Assembly (NCBI GenBank): GCA_021234155.1 | Contig: JAJEKV010000064.1 | Coordinates: 62,001 to 126,000 of the forward strand | Length of the DNA stretch: 64,000 nt | Origin: Isoetes taiwanensis | Lineage: Eukaryota > Streptophyta > Lycopodiopsida > Isoetales > Isoetaceae | Direction of reading: 5' to 3' | Shown: positions 10,800 to 24,540 of the stretch, in pieces | Numbering within the stretch: the first letter of the stretch is position 1 | Layout: each line of letters starts with the position of its first letter | The notes under the pieces: generated by a model | Told to the model about the DNA's origin: nothing | Database searches by the model: none | The model's input: the letters and a program-made list of their open reading frames with translations, nothing else | Program-made: the position numbers and the translations under genes

Positions 10800-13700
10800 T
10801 GGGGCCGTATACCTCTACACCCACGGTCCATGCCACGGTGGGAAATCAGCAAGTCAACCATGTTCAAATTGATGGAGGTAGCGGCATCAATCTCATCACG
10901 GATAAACTCCGCAAAACAAATGGGCAACACACAACTCTTTCGTGCCCCATATGACATCAAATTGGCTAATGGCCATATCACGAGACCTCAAGGCGTCACA
11001 CCTATTCTTCACATCAACATTGGTGATCTCCGCTTTCCCATGGAATTTGGAGTTTGGAAAGCTGGCGAAGATCCAGGTGACTATGAAATGCTGGTAGGCA
11101 GACCTTTTCTCCGCCAGGGCTAAGAGTATCCATTCTTGGGCCGCGGACCGGTTAGTCATCAACGATGGTCATCTCAATGCCACCATGGACTTGCAAAAAC
11201 GGGCAGGGATCATTTCTACGTTGACAATGCGGAACCCTCTCTCTCGCACCACGCATTCTAAGAAGCTCGAAATATTTATCAAGTTCGAGGCTCCACTGCG
11301 CGAGTATGCCTCGTCATCCTACCCCCTAATATCTTTGATCCTTGGGGAGAAATGACTCTTGATCGGGGACCCGGTTTGTGCTGCTTGCTTGACCCTACGG
11401 CTCCTTGCAATCGAATCCAACGCGTTGATCACTTTTCGGATCGCGACACTCCCCGCAACTCCCGTTGATGTACACGCTGTCATGAAGCAACCTACTCGCT
11501 AGATGAAACCGAGCAACCTCTCTTTTTCACCACGCAAAGTGCCACGATCGGTTATGCTCCAACCTCCCCACACATTGTCCGGGATCTTCAAGTAATACCC
11601 CATATTCGGACTCCGAAGTCGAGATTGTGGACATTGGCAACAATCAACTGTCGCATTCTTGCAAAATCTTCCTCTCCTTATCGTAATGGGGCCGTCAAAC
11701 CTGCTCAAAAATTCAAACACATTTTAACCGGAGTTACAAAGATCTTGGGGAATCAACAAAAGCTTGGGGAACTCACCATTCCTACCAAATCGATGCGACC
11801 CGGTGTAGCAACGATAGTACGCTCAACCCTAATTACCGTGATCGCGTCGGGAAATTGACAAACTCCTTGCTGCGCAGTTTGATCTATGAGGTCAAACATT
11901 ACGAATGGGTGAGCCCCATCGTCATTGCCCTTAAGCACAATGGTAAGATCCGGCGTGCAGTGTGGACTATCGGAAACTCAATCGGGCCACGGGCGTGATC
12001 ATTTTCCACTTCCCTTCACGGACCAAGTTCGGAAGAAGTGGTTTGGACATGAGATGTACTCCTTTATGGATGGTTTTTCGGCTACAATCGGATCTCCATC
12101 AAGGACTCGATCAACTCAAGACCACTTTCACCACCCCGTAAGTACTTTTGCCTACAAGGTGGTTCCTTTTGGATTATCCAACTCTCCTTCAACGTTTCAA
12201 CGCATCATGCTCTCGCTTTTCATGATTTCATGAAGGAAAATCCCTTCTTGCAAATTTTTCAAGATGACTTCTCTTTCCTCTGATTCCATGGCTGACCATT
12301 TGGATAAATTGGAACTTCGTCTTCCGAAATGTGATGAGTCCGGCATTAGTCTCAATCCCGAGAAATGCACCTTTTAAGGTCACTTCGGTGTTCATGTTAG
12401 GCCATGTTGTCGACCAAGCGGGAATCACCAATCGATCCCGCCAAAATCGATTGTGTGCTCAAGGCTCAAGCACCAGCCAATATCAAGGAGACACGCTCTT
12501 TCCGGGAAAGGTCAATTATTACTCCACCTTCATACCTGGATCGGCAGCCATTGCGGATCCCATTCATAAACTCACGGGTGTGAATCCACCGGGCTTGGAA
12601 TTCCCGTGTGAAGTCGCTTTCCAACAGCTGAAGCTTTTGCTTACTCAAGCACCGGTTCTTGTTCCTCCTCAATGGGACAAGCCCTTTCACGTTCATGTTG
12701 ATGTCTCGGCGTTTGCTATTGGAGCTGTTCTTTCTCAAGAATATGATCGCGCTGCTCGACAAACCAAATCGCTTCGCCCGGTAGAAAACTCAATTACTCT
12801 TTGAAGAACTATTCGCCACGGGCGTGAAGCTTTGGGTCTCATTTTACGTGTCCAACGCTTCCGTCATTACCTTTGGGCAGTCAAATCAAGTTCTTTGTGG
12901 ACCACCAAGCACTCCTCTATTTGATCAACAAGTCCACGCCCACGGGCCGCATTGCTCGTTGGGTCCTTCTTCTCCAAGAATTTGCTCCTTTTGAAATCGT
13001 TCATAAGGCTGGCAAATCTCATGTTGTTCCGGATTATCTTTCACGCATCCACACGGATGATCCATGGAACTGGGGTCTCGGGCGCCTTCCGGATGCTTTC
13101 GGCTCTTTTTAGTCACGGCAACACCACATTGGTTCCATGATTTTCAGCGATACCTCCTCACGGGTGCTCTTCCACGGAAGATGAGACGCGCTCTCTCACC
13201 TTAAGCGACAATCCGTCGCCATCAATTTCTCAGAGGTCCGAAACGACTACACCATGGTTGCTTGGGACATCTCTACAAAAAAGTAAGGACACCATCCTTC
13301 GCCGGCGTGTTCTACCTCATGAAGTTCCGGACATTGTTAGAAGCTCATCAAGGGCTCTCGGTGGTGGACATTTTCATGGTGACACCACGGCACGCAAAAT
13401 CCTTCTAGCCGGTATTATTGGCCCACGCTCTTCAAAGATGCTCCATACGCCCTTGCGTGTGGCGCTTGCCCGTGGTGGGGCGCCCCGCGGCCCGTGGCGC
13501 TCTTCCCTTGGCGCCCCGTCGCCACGCCCCACTTCCCAGCAAAATGGGAATGGACTTTTGTGGGACCTATAGATCCTCTGCTTGCGGCACACTTTCGTGC
13601 GATACATTCCCAGTTCTCACCGACTCACGCCACCAAATGGGCGGAAGCTTGTGCACTTCCGGACAACACCTGCGGCAAGCACGGCTAGAGTCCTCTATCA

Positions 13701-14468
13701 ACAAATTATCACGCGATTAATTTGCCCCCCACGGGCTGGTCGGTGACCGTGGTGTTCATTTCATCAATCATACTATCAAGGAGCGGACGGATTATCTCTT
13801 GATACATCATCACAAGAGCACACCTTACTATCCTCAAGGCAATGGGTTGGCGAGAAAGCACCAACAAAACTCGGTCACCATTCTCAAGAAAATTTGTGAC
13901 GCTTCCCGCATGAGTTGGCGGACAAAAAACTTCCCTCTTTGTTCTTTGGGCCTACAATACTTGTTTCAAGATTGCTACTGGTCACACTCCTTTTAAATTG
14001 GTTTATGGTCAGGAAGCTCTCATGCCGTTTGAATACATCCTTCCAACACTCCGTTTTCAACTGGCTACTGCTCATAATCCACCTGCTGCACTCAAAGAAC
14101 GGGTCTATCAATTAGAACAGTTGGATGAACTTCGAAGGGATGCTTATATTCGTGTTCTTCATGGACAACAGTTGCAAAAATCTTTACATGACAAACGTTT
14201 GAAGACAAAAACATTCAAAGAAGGAGACTTGGTTCTTCTTTATGATTCCCGGTACAAAAATTTTCCGGGTAAACTCAAGTTTCGTTGGCTTGGCCCTTAT
14301 CAAATTGTTCAAGTGGTTAGACCAAGCGTTTTCCAACTAGCTGAGTTGGATGGCACTCCATTACCTACATTGGTTAATGGTTTTCGTCTCAAAGCATTTC
14401 ATCACACCGAAAGTGCACATCAACACACAGAGACAGTTCAAGAAGCAAACACCACAGAACGTAACTAG
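10800..14468 (+). pseudogene. pol region of the nested Gypsy element (PR, RT, RH, IN)
   Basis: Protease remnants lie at about 10845-11125 (an aspartic DGGS-type site and a late LVGRPFL motif). RT lies at about 11890-12450 (VPFGLSNSPSTFQR; a DDFS catalytic-type motif near 12265). RNase H lies at about 12640-13080 (VDVSAFAIGAVLSQ; KSHVVPDYLSR). Integrase lies at about 13290-14440 (YYPQGNGL in the core; GDLVLLYDSR and PGKLKFRWLGPYQI in the C-terminal fold). The PR-RT-RH-IN order is the Gypsy order. The domain after integrase is not a chromodomain. The region has many breaks and cannot be active. Confidence 0.85.
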
Positions 14469-14469
14469 A

Positions 14470-17400
14470 AAAGCGGTATATTATATTATAGTGGAGATTT
14501 TTACAAAATGTGGGCGCAGCCCAGCTATTTCCGCTATGGGCACTGCCCTATATACAAAAACGCGCTCAGAGCCCTATTTACTAAGTCCTAAGAGGAAAAA
14601 CCCTCTACTCGGGTTGGGCGGAGGTGATGCGAGGAGATGGTAGAGGTTCTGCTCCGGATCCCAAGTGCGAGAACCACCTCCATCCCGTTGGTCTTGGTCG
14701 GGATGTTCACCATCCCGCACACCAGCCGCCCATTCCGAATGCCACGCGGTTGTGGCAGCGCCAGAATCCGACAATTCATCTTGCAAGTGATCCACTCGGC
14801 GGTTAGTGGGCATTGTGCAATCTTCGTTCAAGCCGGCGGCAGCCATCTTGGCGCCATCGGATGCCTTCGTTCCTCTCGGTTCGTCTTATATAGCCCATTG
14901 AGGCACTCCTTGTCGGCGTGGACCAATCACACAAATCGCCAACGTGTTTTGCAATGCAAAATTTGTTTCTAAACTGAGAATCTTTTCTCCCGCGCATATC
15001 TAGCCATGGTACCTTCCGACACATTCCTTTTAATGATATCCCACTTCCGAGTTGCGGCGATTGAATGCCATTCCTTCTTTTCACGCCCGTTCGAACATTA
15101 ATGGGTGTCCTTTGCCATCTGTCACATCCGATCTTTCTTTCCGTCTCATCCTCACCGTTCATTGCTTCTCTCTTACGTTTTTGGGACTTAGCCAAATTTT
15201 TGCCTCTCAATACCCTTCTTGGCATCTTTTGACACTGGCACCATCAGCGGTTCGGTTTAAGCACTCTTCATACCTCTTAAGCCTCCGGTTATGCGCCCTA
15301 AAACAAACCTTTTCGTTCCTCTGCGCCTTTGTCCTCCGTGCTTTCGCCTTCGTCTTCCGCCTTTGGCATCCCTCTTACGGTAATGCGCACATCATTCCCA
15401 TGGCTGCCCCAAAATTTTCTACACTTCAAGCTCACTGCTCCCAAGGATCCGGCCCTTTTTGCATCTGTAGTATCCTTCTTGGCCCCACTTCCGTGAAAGC
15501 CCTTGTTGGCCCAAATAAAGAAGTCATTTGAACGACACCAGCTTTCTGAATTCTCTCAAATGGAACTTCCGGCTCCAAATCCACCCGGTTAGGCGGTTCA
15601 TCGCCAATATCGTTAACACCCGCAAAGGTTACACCACGGGTAGTGGTCGATGGCACCACTATTTCGTTGACTCAACATTTGATTTCTGAGGTATTTCATA
15701 TTCCCTTGCACACCCCTTGTGTATCATGGTCTGCTATACAGGATATCGATGTCACAGAGTTTGGTGCACCTGCTTATCATGCCAATGTCCATCGTCCCGA
15801 CCAATATCGACAAGCCTCCACGAAACCTTTGTCAAATTTACGTGGCGAAAATTCCTTGGGTATTCTATCAAGAACACCCATATCAATAAGCCTTTCTATA
15901 ACCTTGGTCCTCAACGCTACACACTCCAAACACCACATAGATTGGCCCCAAATGATGTTCTATCGTCTTCTCCAAGAAATGGACCGCCTTCGGGGTACCA
16001 CTTCCATTTCTGAAGTTTCTGTGGGAGGCCACTTTCAAGCCCTCATCCGTCATTACTTCCCTCCCACACCACCAAATTCTCATAATTCCACTCAGCGCTC
16101 CCTTCCAATCACTCACCAAGTTGGCACTTCACGCCTGCCTTCCCTTTGGTCATGTCCACAGTCACACCCATGTCACTTGTCTCCTCCTCCCAGCCACACC
16201 ATCCACTTCACACCATTTTTCCCAAACATCCCAAACCCGCAACAACAAGCTCCACCACCACAACACCCTGGTCGGTTGTTGTATCGATTATCGGCCCGGG
16301 ATGCTCAAGCTGCTGCTCTCAAGTTACAAGAATCCCAAGGCGCTCTTATGAGCGGGGTTCAACGCACTAGAGGCCTCGATGCGGTACACCAGGGACCTTC
16401 AAAGTCGCAAATCGCCCAAGTTGCAACTTTGGAGGCCAAACTTCAAGACAAGCATGAAGCTCTCTTACGGGCTCATGCGGATCTCAAAAGTACACAAGCT
16501 CAAGTCAGCCAACTCGCGCAGATCAACAGGGCTCGGCTCGGTCAGAAATTCAGACTTTATTGGAGCACAACAAGTCCAAAAGCAGCTCTCCCGAGTACCC
16601 AGGGGCCCTTCGGATATTGCTAAACTCAATGCCTTGTACTCCCGGCTGTGTGAAAATTTCAGCACTCAAGTTCAAAATCTTTCAGCCGGGGCGCTCAAAT
16701 TAGCCTCCTTGATGGCTCGGCTTTCTACACAGACCTCTTAGCTCACCTCTCTTCAAGATCGGCTTACGGAGGAGGTGAGAAGCGAAAGATCTTGGATGGC
16801 GCGGAGATTGCGTGCCGTCTCAATACACCGGGAAATCTTCCTCCCGGGTCAATCCTTCGAAAAGCGGGTCCGTGACCCGATCCGCTGCTACTCGAAAGGG
16901 ACAATCGGATCCGTGATCTCGAACAACAAGCTGCGGCAAGCTATTGATGCTGGCGATGAAGCTCAAGCAAAACTTGACACCCATCTTTGCAATTCTTCAC
17001 GGAATGCACTGTTGACTTCCCAGCCCTCTGCTATCATGATTATGTGGTTTGCTCGGCGCCACCTCTTCCTTTTCAAAGTGGCGCGGTAGATGGCCTGTGG
17101 ATATTCCACGGCGGTCTGATTTTCTTCGGATTTGGCCAGAACTCTCCATTGAAGACAAAGGGTTGTCTTTGTGCCCTTGTCGTCTTTGATCTCATACAGC
17201 AATGCCGATCGGACTTTCTCACCTTCCAGTGGTTCAGCCCATGGCTTACATCTTCCATGATTTCTATCCGGGTGATACGGGAACACTTTGGAAATGGGCC
17301 ACGCCCGGCTTTTCGAGGGGTGACCCCACTGTGCAATGGGTGCCGGGATAACAATCCATATCTTGCGGATCTGCTTTCGGACCCAAACTCTTCATCGAGG

Positions 17401-18380
17401 AGTACATGCCTGAGCTTGCAAATCATTTATCCCTCGCTTGGCCGCGGAAAGCTGCAAACCATCGGGGAAGTATCTAGGACATCCAGGGATCTTCCCTATG
17501 CACAAATTTATATCGACACCTCGCTGGTTACAATCGATTACAAGCTCGTTGGATAGCAAGGCAGGTCCCCCACGGGATGGGATAGCCCTCCTGTCAACTC
17601 TCGGCTCTCTGCTTCTCTTTGGGATCGTTGGTGTCGGGCTCTTGATCGGATCTTGTCGGTCAATTCGGGGAGACCGCTCGGCCAACCCACCCGCGGGCAT
17701 GGTTCCTTCTCCCTATGCTTCCACAGGTGTAACCTCCACGCCCAGTTCACGACTTGATTGGCGCCTTCCTTTTTGGACCAAGGTCATGGATGGTCATGCG
17801 GTTTGGACACCACCTCGGATCTCGACGGATCTCCGGTGGGATCCGCGTTTTGTTCGCCGCTCACATTGGGAAGAAGGTGCCACTCTGGACAACACCACCA
17901 ATTGGATCTACATTGCTAATGGCGTGGTTGGCAGCGGCTGCGGATGCGCTTCATGGTCTCGACACCTTCTTGCGAGAATGCCTCCACCTCACACGATCCT
18001 TACGTCCATCTTCAAGCGGGGATTTTCGCTGCTCTCAAATGCATTTTGCTAAGCTCCTTAAATCGGCGGCGTCCCATTTTCCTTTGCAATCCGAATGCCG
18101 ATTAATCGGTGCCTTTGGCCTTGAGACTGTCTCCTCATGGAATGTCGATTACATTTCTTGAGGCAGCCCATCTTTGCCCTTGAAGACATGAGTGCGCTCT
18201 GGCTTTCTTATTGATGCCGATCACGCCCTTGGCCAAAACACTCCTCAAGCTCTTCAATCACGCCAAGATCTCATAAGCCCGGTACCATAATGGTGCCCGT
18301 CCTCACTCCGTGAGGATCACTTTCAAGCAGATGGCTTCGCCCTCCGGCAGCTTCCTCCTTTTCTTCACTCTCAGTGTCGT
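14470..18380 (+). pseudogene. Post-pol region of the nested Gypsy element with an extra ORF
   Basis: About 3.9 kb lies between integrase and the 3' purine tract, as in Athila and Tat elements, which carry extra or envelope-position ORFs. The longest frame (15643-16623, 326 aa) has a Pro/His-rich middle and a C-terminal Ala/Gln/Leu heptad-like segment, probably coiled coil. I see no signal peptide or membrane segments, so I do not call it an envelope. Broken fossil. Confidence 0.55.
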
Positions 18381-18392
18381 TTGGTGGGGGAG
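18381..18392 (+). other. Polypurine tract of the nested Gypsy element
   Basis: TTGGTGGGGGAG lies directly before the 3' LTR start TGTTAATC, confirming the plus orientation. Confidence 0.8.
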
Positions 18393-18980
18393 TGTTAATC
18401 TGTGCCTCACAGTGCAAGGACTATTCATCCTCTGACGGAACCGAGGTCAAGCTCAAGGATCCTCGATCGACCCGCGGGTTCGGACATCAAGGCTCTAGGA
18501 AGACCAGCGGCCCGGAGACCCTTGATCAAAGTCGTGGTACATCAACAAGAGGCGCCCGCTCAGGACAAAGTGATGACGCCTCACCGCCCAGCGTCGGCGT
18601 CGAAGTGATTCTAGGCACTTCAAGAGGCACCGCCAACATTCCTGCCATCGGGCCTCCTTCCGTGAGTCGCGGCGCAGATCGGTCGAGTGTCTATATTGGG
18701 CCCAAGGCCATTGTACTATATATATGAGTAGAGTTAGCACATAAGTTTTTAGATGAGTTTTGAGTCTTGTCTCCCTTCAGTTTTCTCTCGATTGCGAGAG
18801 CTCATGTATTTTCATCATTGATATCAAGGAAGCTTATCATCTTTCTCTCATTTTGTTACTGTTTTCTTCTTTTTCTTCTCTTCTTGCAAATCCGTGACAT
18901 AGTCCCCGGACTCTCTGTTAGATCCACGGGTCCTCCTGAGGGGGCTGTCTTCGGGGAGTTCGAACCCCGGACCCCAAACA
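18393..18980 (+). repeat. 3' LTR of the nested Gypsy element
   Basis: It starts TGTTAATC and ends CCCCAAACA. It pairs with 7879-8469. A TATA-like copy lies at 18717-18725. Confidence 0.88.
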
Positions 18981-19168
18981 TGTGCCCACATTAATGTGTA
19001 CATTGGAAAATGTGCACATTAATTCTAATGCACATTCTTAGCAAGTTGCCCCCTAGGGGCTACCCACTTGGCTACGTCGGGCGTACCGTCGGTCGAATGG
19101 CGTGTGCGGCGTGGCCAAACGATGCGATATCGTTAAGGGACCGTATCTTCGTGGCCGGAAACGTCACA
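18981..19168 (-). repeat. 3' LTR of the outer element, second part
   Basis: The sequence resumes with TGTGCCCACATTAATG, which in the intact LTR copy directly follows the bases found at 7866-7875. It ends in CGTCACA next to the purine tract. The final 95 or so bases are strongly diverged from the partner LTR. Confidence 0.88.
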
Positions 19169-19181
19169 TTCTCCCCACCTT
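19169..19181 (-). other. Polypurine tract of the outer element
   Basis: On the minus strand it reads AAGGTGGGGAGAA, directly before the LTR start TGTGACG. The identical tract is present at 62046-62058 beside the third family member. Confidence 0.85.
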
Positions 19182-19288
19182 GAAATGATCTTTGTCGCGC
19201 GACATCGTGGGTCTCCCCACCTTGGAATCTTCCTAACCTGCAATCAACCTGATGCATACGATATACTACTATAATACTTACACAGTTA

Positions 19289-19790
19289 TTACGATTACCT
19301 TAAGGTAATATTTTTAAATCATTATTACGCGATTACATTATCAAATAAGTTGTCAATTCGTAACTTCTACTAAAACAAGGTACTTATTAGTTTCTATTAT
19401 CACAACATTTAGTTTATCACAATTTAACACTTTCATATATAATTATTATTTAAGGTACTCTTCATTCCTTGCAACACATTCCAACAAAATTTGTGTTGCA
19501 GGTCTTCGCACTTTAAAATCCTGCATTAATTTTACAATATCTATAATTACATACTTACTATCTTAATTATTAGAATTACTCTAAGGTAATGTTTAAGACA
19601 TTACTATTTCATTATCCAATTAACTTATCACATCATAACTTAATCCACGCAAGGTAATTATTAACCTTACTTAATACAACATTTAAGTTTATCAAAGTTT
19701 ATCAATTTCATACAAAATTTATACTTCTACTGTACTCTTCATCCCTTGCAACACATTATACAAAAATTTGTGTTGCAAGCCTTCGTAGCT
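19289..19790. repeat. Diverged tandem duplication, about 280 bp period, with short hairpins
   Basis: Both units start near CTTAAGGTAAT or CTCTAAGGTAAT, share blocks including TTTATCA and AAGGTA, and end with a hairpin. The hairpin arms are CTTGCAACACA and TGTGTTGCAAG, perfect at 19745-19779, with a slightly decayed copy near 19468-19500. A third weak copy of the opening block lies near 20395. Meaning unknown. Confidence 0.65.
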
Positions 19791-22700
19791 CGACCTCCTT
19801 GCCCTCTGGAGCGCTCTAGGCCTGCAGGTCGACACTACCTATTATTAATTATTACAAAAATTTTGGTTATATGGTGACCACCCCACCTATCTACATGGAT
19901 GCATGGCTAATCTCCCGGCGTAGGAAGAGGGTGGATCTTCCATTATGGCCGTGGAGACAGCGCCTATATGCCTATATGCCGCTCATGCCTACACCTCTAG
20001 TTGCCCAGCGTGGAGGATATCCTTCCCGCGTGGGGGGCGTGAAGGATAGATTCCTCCTATCAAAGCATATATGGGGCTAAAGGTGCCTTTCCTATCAATG
20101 CATTCCTTAATGACCTCCTTTCTCTCGAGGTTGTCTACTTCCGTGGAACAGAAGTAGACTTTCTAATCTACCTTCCACTCATCCAAGCGGAAACGCGGTC
20201 ATGCCTACATTGACATTACACCACGCCCTAGAGATCACCGTAGTGGTCTCATCATCGGTAACAACGCATGCAACCCATACCTAGCATAGGTTGCATGCGC
20301 AGATTAATCTTAACTACACATAGAATTAATCTACACAAATTGACATGCTTGAGCCGATTTTTACTGGCTCCTTTAATGCATGTGATTAACATAATTACCC
20401 TAAGGTAATATTTATGAATTAACATTATCATAGTATTGGATACATTACTTTCGATAGTACAATTAAATTTACTCTAAGCTTTGCAATATTTAACGACTTT
20501 TAGATCGCGATTATTTAAACAATAACCCTACTTTCGACCTATTGTTACATAGACAAGGTTTTAATTATCATACACAAGAATTAGATGTGCTTCTTATTCT
20601 CTTCCTTGGGTCCTGCATTACCCTTGGAAATATATCCCTAAGATATACTTAAGTATATCCGAATTCTATTTTCTATCTCTATTTATAAGGCCCCCGAGGT
20701 CATATAGCTATCCTTGGAAGGAATTGCGTCCTTGCGAAGGATTAATTAACATGCTACCTCACATTATCGCTGTTATTTAACTTATTTCCCTATGATACAT
20801 ATACATGCAACAATTTCTATGCAGTTATTAGGATCTATATTTAACTTATCAATACGACACATTAAAGCTTATAATACATGCGCATACCTTACCTAAGGCT
20901 AGAACGCATCCACTCATTGAGCCGGCGTCGAGTAGTTTGGAGGTGACTTGGTCGTTGCATTGCTCTCATGGTTTTGCTCCACTTCGTTGGTGTAGTTAGC
21001 TATCATGTCGGTCTCGCACGTTGAAGGCCTCCTGAGCTATCTATCTATCTATCTTACGCTCTATTCGCTTCGGCTATTGCCGGAGTGAACTCTATTCTAC
21101 GGGTCAGTCAATTCGGTGCAAGTACGTTCAATCATAAGATTGAGCCCTCCCACTTTCTTCGAAAAGAAAATGGTCCTGCACCCCTTCAATGACATTGCAC
21201 ACAACGTCATATCTATTCTCTCCCCTTAAGAGGTTATACGCTTCTTACTTAGCGCATTAATTTACTAGCCTTAGCTAACATATATAACCATCTAAGATGG
21301 ATGCACATATTATGTTATCATTTATTTCAATATAGTTATGGGTTACCTACTTAGTTAGAACGATTCTAAACCACAAGGTTTTGTCATGACGACAATTCCT
21401 TTTGTCTCAAAAGACTATTTGATTACTATAATTCTTATTTTAGATGTACCTTACATGTTTTATTCTTATTTTCTAGAGATTCCCCCTTTCTTAGTTATTT
21501 AAACTCTTGGAATATTCCTACCAATCGAATTGATGTCATCATAACAAGTTGGCCGGACTTGTTAAATTACTTCTTTTCTTTCGGTTGGATTATTCTTTTG
21601 GAGATACTAGATTTATACATGGTCAACAATTATCCTAGCAATGAATCCTTCTTAGTGAGGAGATCAATCTCACCAAGTGGTTTCAATACATTGGATGTCT
21701 GTTAACACTCGTGTATAATTATAGTTACTCCTATGCATTTCCTTCCCAATTGGGCAATCCTTTCAACGAGAATATCCGGAATTGCCTTCTAATCCCAATA
21801 TGGATGTTACCGTCCATATATTTAACCTACTAGGCCCCGTGGCCTTAGATCCTTGAGCTTGCTAGAAGCTCATCCACTCGTTGCCTGCTTGAAGGAGCAA
21901 GGTAACGTTCTTCCGAGTCGCTCGATACTTCAGTCTCCTTGACGGTGGCTCCTCTTTGATGTAGAGGTTGACGTTGTTCGCTAGGAGCCTCTCATTGCTG
22001 GTGGCTTGATGGCGTAGTTGATCACTTGAAATCTTCCATGCCACTTTTCGAAAGCCTGAAGGTGGCGTCGTTGAAAAAGATCTTTCAGCTTGAACTCTTT
22101 GTCTTGGCAGCTAAAGGACGACTCAGTATCCGATATTGTTTCTTCGACTCCATCGATGTCTCACACGTCGAGTCCTCTTGTCGTTGTCGTGTTGCCCGAA
22201 GAGTGTTGACGATTTTGATTGCTTCACCCCTGCAACTTGCATGACATCTCTTCCTTTGATCTGTTACGCTATGGGAGGGAAAGAATAACAAGGGAACTAT
22301 ACATGCAAAACATATAGCTTACATAATCACAATTACTACTAGAGCTATTAGGTCCCCCTTGTGCCTCCCTTCGAGTTGCACACCTACTCCCTGGCGATGT
22401 CATTGGTGTTCATTGGTGTTGATGATCTATATCCTCCTATTTGTACGTCAGCTCATACCCCGGGGTAACTTGTTGAAATACTTGGGCCCTCCGATGTTTG
22501 TCGACTATGGCACAACACGCTTTGCATCACATTCTAACGAAAGGTGTGCTGGTCGTTGATGCTTCGACATTTCAGTCTGCTTCCTGGTCCTGTTCTCGGG
22601 CGGTAATTGTTCCTCCTTCATGATACTTGAAGCTATTTGGAGGCGTCTCTTGAGGTTGTGTGCGCTTCCTTTGGCTATACTCCTCTGGAGTTGTTCTCTT

Positions 22701-23718
22701 CTGCAGTTGTTCTTTGAATCGTTCATCCTTGGGTTCACCAAGTTGCATGCAAGTCCCGTGCAAGTCGTCGGCTCGCCTCGCCTAGTTGCTTCTCCATCGA
22801 GCTTCCAAACTTCCTCGTTTGATCCCCTCGATCACATGGCTTGGACGTTGTCACGTTCCACAGTGCTATGCCGTCTTCTTGTCTTGAGGTACCTTCCGGT
22901 GGCTTTGATTGTGCTCGTCAGTTTTGATCCTCCTGTTGCCTCTAGGGAGCTCGTGGGAGAAGTCGGTTGCTAGCACTTCTCCAGCTTTCAGTTCCTGACC
23001 TTTGTCCCTCTATGCATGTCGGTCTCTTTGGACAACATTCTGGGCTCTATAAGCAAGCAAGATGGCTTAAGCAGCATTACTGGAGACATATCTATAATCT
23101 ACAAGTCTATGGACATTAGGACGTGTGGTATGGCATGAAATGAGGGTTTGACTTGCAAGACCTCCCTGATGTTTGAGGCATACTCTAAGGTCTTAGCAAA
23201 GTTGGTTTGGGGGAGTCCAATCTCTACATATGGAGTGACTTGGGCAGCTCTAGACTCTAACCCCTTTCTAGGTATCCTGGCAATAGGGGGTGTCAATGTG
23301 GCAGCTATATAAGTCAAACTCTATTAGAAGGACACAGAATTAGGTCAAGGTTTATGCCTTTGGCATGAGCAGAGGTGATGTACAAACAGTTGAACTTGGG
23401 TTGCTATGCTGAGGTCTAGATGACTATAACAACGGGGTATTCTTGAGCACATCTATCTAGGAGTAAGGCTTCAGCTTTGAGCGGAGAGCAATACTTGCTA
23501 GCTACTAATGGGGTATGCTTCTATCTACAAACAAACTACAGTTTGGAAAGACAATTCAAGGGTTTGAGCAATTTTGGTCATTTTGAGATGGGGTTTGACA
23601 TTTTTATCCTAATTTGAGGTCATAAATGGATTCTAGGCTGTCTAACGGTCCTAACGCAACAAATTTCAGGCGATTTGGAGCTCTGTAGCTCAAGTTATGG
23701 AGGTTCAAACTTTGGAGG

Positions 23719-23783
23719 TCTCACACATTGCGCCCAGCCCGATTTTGAGAATCTCAAAATCTGTCCTGGCGCGACGTGTGAGA
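23719..23783. repeat. Palindromic hairpin cassette, copy 1
   Basis: Outer arms TCTCACACATTGCGCC and GCGCGACGTGTGAGA enclose a second near-perfect palindrome, GATTTTGAGA with ATCTCAAAATC. The stretch can fold nearly end to end. Confidence 0.85.
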
Positions 23784-23932
23784 TATTGGCTCAAAATGGG
23801 TTAAACTTGTCCAATTTGGGTGATATAAGGGTCTAATCCTACTTATCTCGTCGAGTTAGGCAGAATGGACCCCTTATTTGATCGATTTGGAGCAGTTTTG
23901 GGCACTTTTGGGGCATGGTCTCCACGAAGATG

Positions 23933-23999
23933 GTCTCACACGTTGCGCCCAGCCCGATTTTGAGAATCTCAAAATCTGTCCTGGCGCGACGTGTGAGAC
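23933..23999. repeat. Palindromic hairpin cassette, copy 2 (cleanest)
   Basis: GTCTCACACGT at 23933 pairs perfectly with ACGTGTGAGAC ending at 23999. TGCGCCCAG and CTGGCGCG extend the stem, and the middle repeats the GATTTTGAGA palindrome. It is almost identical to copy 1, 214 bases upstream. Neither copy contains a coding frame. Confidence 0.88.
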
Positions 24000-24540
24000 A
24001 TCCTCTCAAATTGGCCTAGGATGTCTGTTTTGACTAACACAAAAGCTAAAACTTACTAACTCAACTTAATTAAGTAACTTTATACACTTATAATTTACTC
24101 TAAAACACTTTGTATTAAACAAATTTTATCATTTACGAAATTAATAAGGTTCTCCTTTGATATGATTGGCTAAGTGCATATCTTTCTTCATTAGAGTTAC
24201 TCCCTTGGTGTGTACTGTGCGGCTGTTGAGTCTTCAAAATGTTGGACCAGCTTCTGCTCTGCTGCTTCTTGACCCCTGGCCTCCCGCTCTCATTCTGCCC
24301 TCTCCTCTTCTTGTTTCCTTCGGCCTCCTTGGCCTCTCGGGTCATTTAATTCGCCTTGTCGAGGAAGTCGAGCGTTACGCTTTGGTGCGGCGTCATGTCG
24401 ATCCAGTCTTGGTGTCTATCGAGATGCTGTCTCTATCTAGCTTAAGGGTCTTGGTTCTAAGTCTAAGGCTTGGCAATTAATATTATCCAACATTATTAAA
24501 GCTTAAATCTAATTAAGAATTATAATTCAAACACAAATGA

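Larger units (their letters stand above)
7879..18980 (+). mobile_element. Nested Ty3/Gypsy element, broken, Athila/Tat-like
   Basis: An 11.1-kb element on the plus strand inserted into the 3' LTR of the outer element. LTRs of 591 and 588 bp start TGTTA and end CCCCAAACA. The order is gag with a zinc knuckle, protease, RT, RNase H, integrase, then about 3.9 kb of extra sequence before a purine tract. There is no chromodomain after integrase. An RT motif of DDFS type and the long post-pol region point to the Athila/Tat side of Gypsy (inference). It is broken many times over. The target duplication is short and blurred (TGTG-like on both sides). LTR identity is roughly 90% by eye. Confidence 0.85.

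Noticed and set aside
15643-16623. Envelope gene after pol in the nested Gypsy element
   Set aside because: No signal peptide, membrane segment or Cys pattern; only a coiled-coil-like tail. Described as an extra ORF.
19820-19833. GCCTGCAGGTCGAC looks like a cloning-vector polylinker
   Set aside because: The match stops after 14 bases and the flanks do not continue as any common polylinker; it lies within an otherwise normal retroelement interior. Probably chance.
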